DNA of 64,000 nt, taken from positions 4,108,408-4,172,407 of the forward strand of contig CAJFCJ010000006.1 of NCBI GenBank assembly GCA_904063045.1. The letters run 5' to 3'. Below, piece after piece: positions 63,761 to 64,000 of this stretch; the stretch's first letter is position 1; the number at the start of each line of letters is the position of its first letter. Made by a program: the position numbers and the translations under genes. Source of the DNA: Dimorphilus gyrociliatus. Taxonomy: Eukaryota > Annelida > Polychaeta > Dinophilidae. The notes under the pieces were generated by a model. The model was not told where the DNA came from. It saw only the letters and a list, made by a program, of their open reading frames with translations, and searched no databases.

Positions 63761-64000
63761 CTATTCTTCCTTTCTAGATGCTTCTTTAAAAGCTTTAATA
63801 ACTTTTAAACTGCCAAATATCTTCTTTTTAATGACATTTGTCTTATCAATTACCATTCGATTGGATGGTTCCACTTCTAAACTGTTAGGGTTTTCAACTT
63901 TATTCGCTTTTAAAAAACCTCTAGCCAAAGCCTCTGGAAAATTTAACTTTTCATTTGTACTTGTATCGATGAATACTCCGTTATCCTTATCAATTATTCC
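63761..64000 (-). CDS. C-terminal end of a second plakin-repeat gene (partial)
   Basis: Open from the window edge to a TAG at 63761, 79 codons. It reads GIIDKDNGVFID..NEKLNFPEALARGFLKANKV and ends FKEASRKEE. This aligns with the C-terminus of the neighbouring plakin, which has NKTGEKVFLVDALAKGFLKVTQV and ends LKLHKNEE: same spacing between the GFLKV/GFLKA motif and the stop, and same strand. It is therefore probably a tandem paralogue whose body lies outside the window. Confidence 0.75.
   Translation of the reverse strand, partial: GIIDKDNGVFIDTSTNEKLNFPEALARGFLKANKVENPNSLEVEPSNRMVIDKTNVIKKKIFGSLKVIKAFKEASRKEE

Overview
This window is nuclear DNA from a bilaterian animal with a compact, AT-rich genome. 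Genes are split by GT-AG introns, most of them about 50-70 nt long. Intergenic gaps are mostly a few hundred bases, except for two larger deserts. The gene set (ubinuclein, CDKL5, TMEM107, DUOX with DUOXA, a plakin, a DLC/STARD RhoGAP) is metazoan. A small lophotrochozoan, such as a miniaturised annelid, would fit, but that is only an inference. There are no prokaryotic operons, CRISPR arrays or recognisable tRNA or rRNA genes. I built exons by eye from splice-site phase and remembered family sequences. Joins are given in the evidence fields.

Left third (1-20.4 kb): the 5' half of COPB2 (minus) is divergent from TMEM107 (plus). TMEM107 is tail-to-tail with acireductone dioxygenase (minus). 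A dead Tc1/mariner fragment follows, then EMC10 (plus) convergent with NSRP1 (minus). CDKL5 (plus, 15 exons) is convergent with a ubinuclein gene (minus, up to 13 exons) that carries a KQQEE-type repeat tract.

Middle (20.8-41.7 kb): a DLC1-type RhoGAP (SAM - RhoGAP - START, minus) has at least two phase-compatible alternative first exons. One encodes a myristoylation-like start followed by a basic patch. A longer 5' form is likely. About 8 kb of mostly non-coding, probably regulatory DNA lies upstream. It contains repeated AGATGGCGC motifs and an E-box/palindrome cluster. Then comes a LanC-like glutathione transferase (minus) and a 2.6 kb AT-rich gap.

Right third (41.7-64 kb): an NADPH-dependent FMN reductase (plus) is tail-to-tail with dual oxidase DUOX (minus). 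DUOX is head-to-head with its maturation factor DUOXA (plus), the same pairing known in vertebrates, so DUOX and its obligate partner appear to share a promoter. Next is a large single-pass receptor (minus) made of four PAN-CTLD units plus TSP1-like pieces, which I could not match to a known gene. Last is an atypical plakin (minus) with an SH3 and C-terminal plakin repeats but no actin-binding CH domains. At the right edge is the 3' end of a second plakin-repeat gene that looks like its tandem paralogue.
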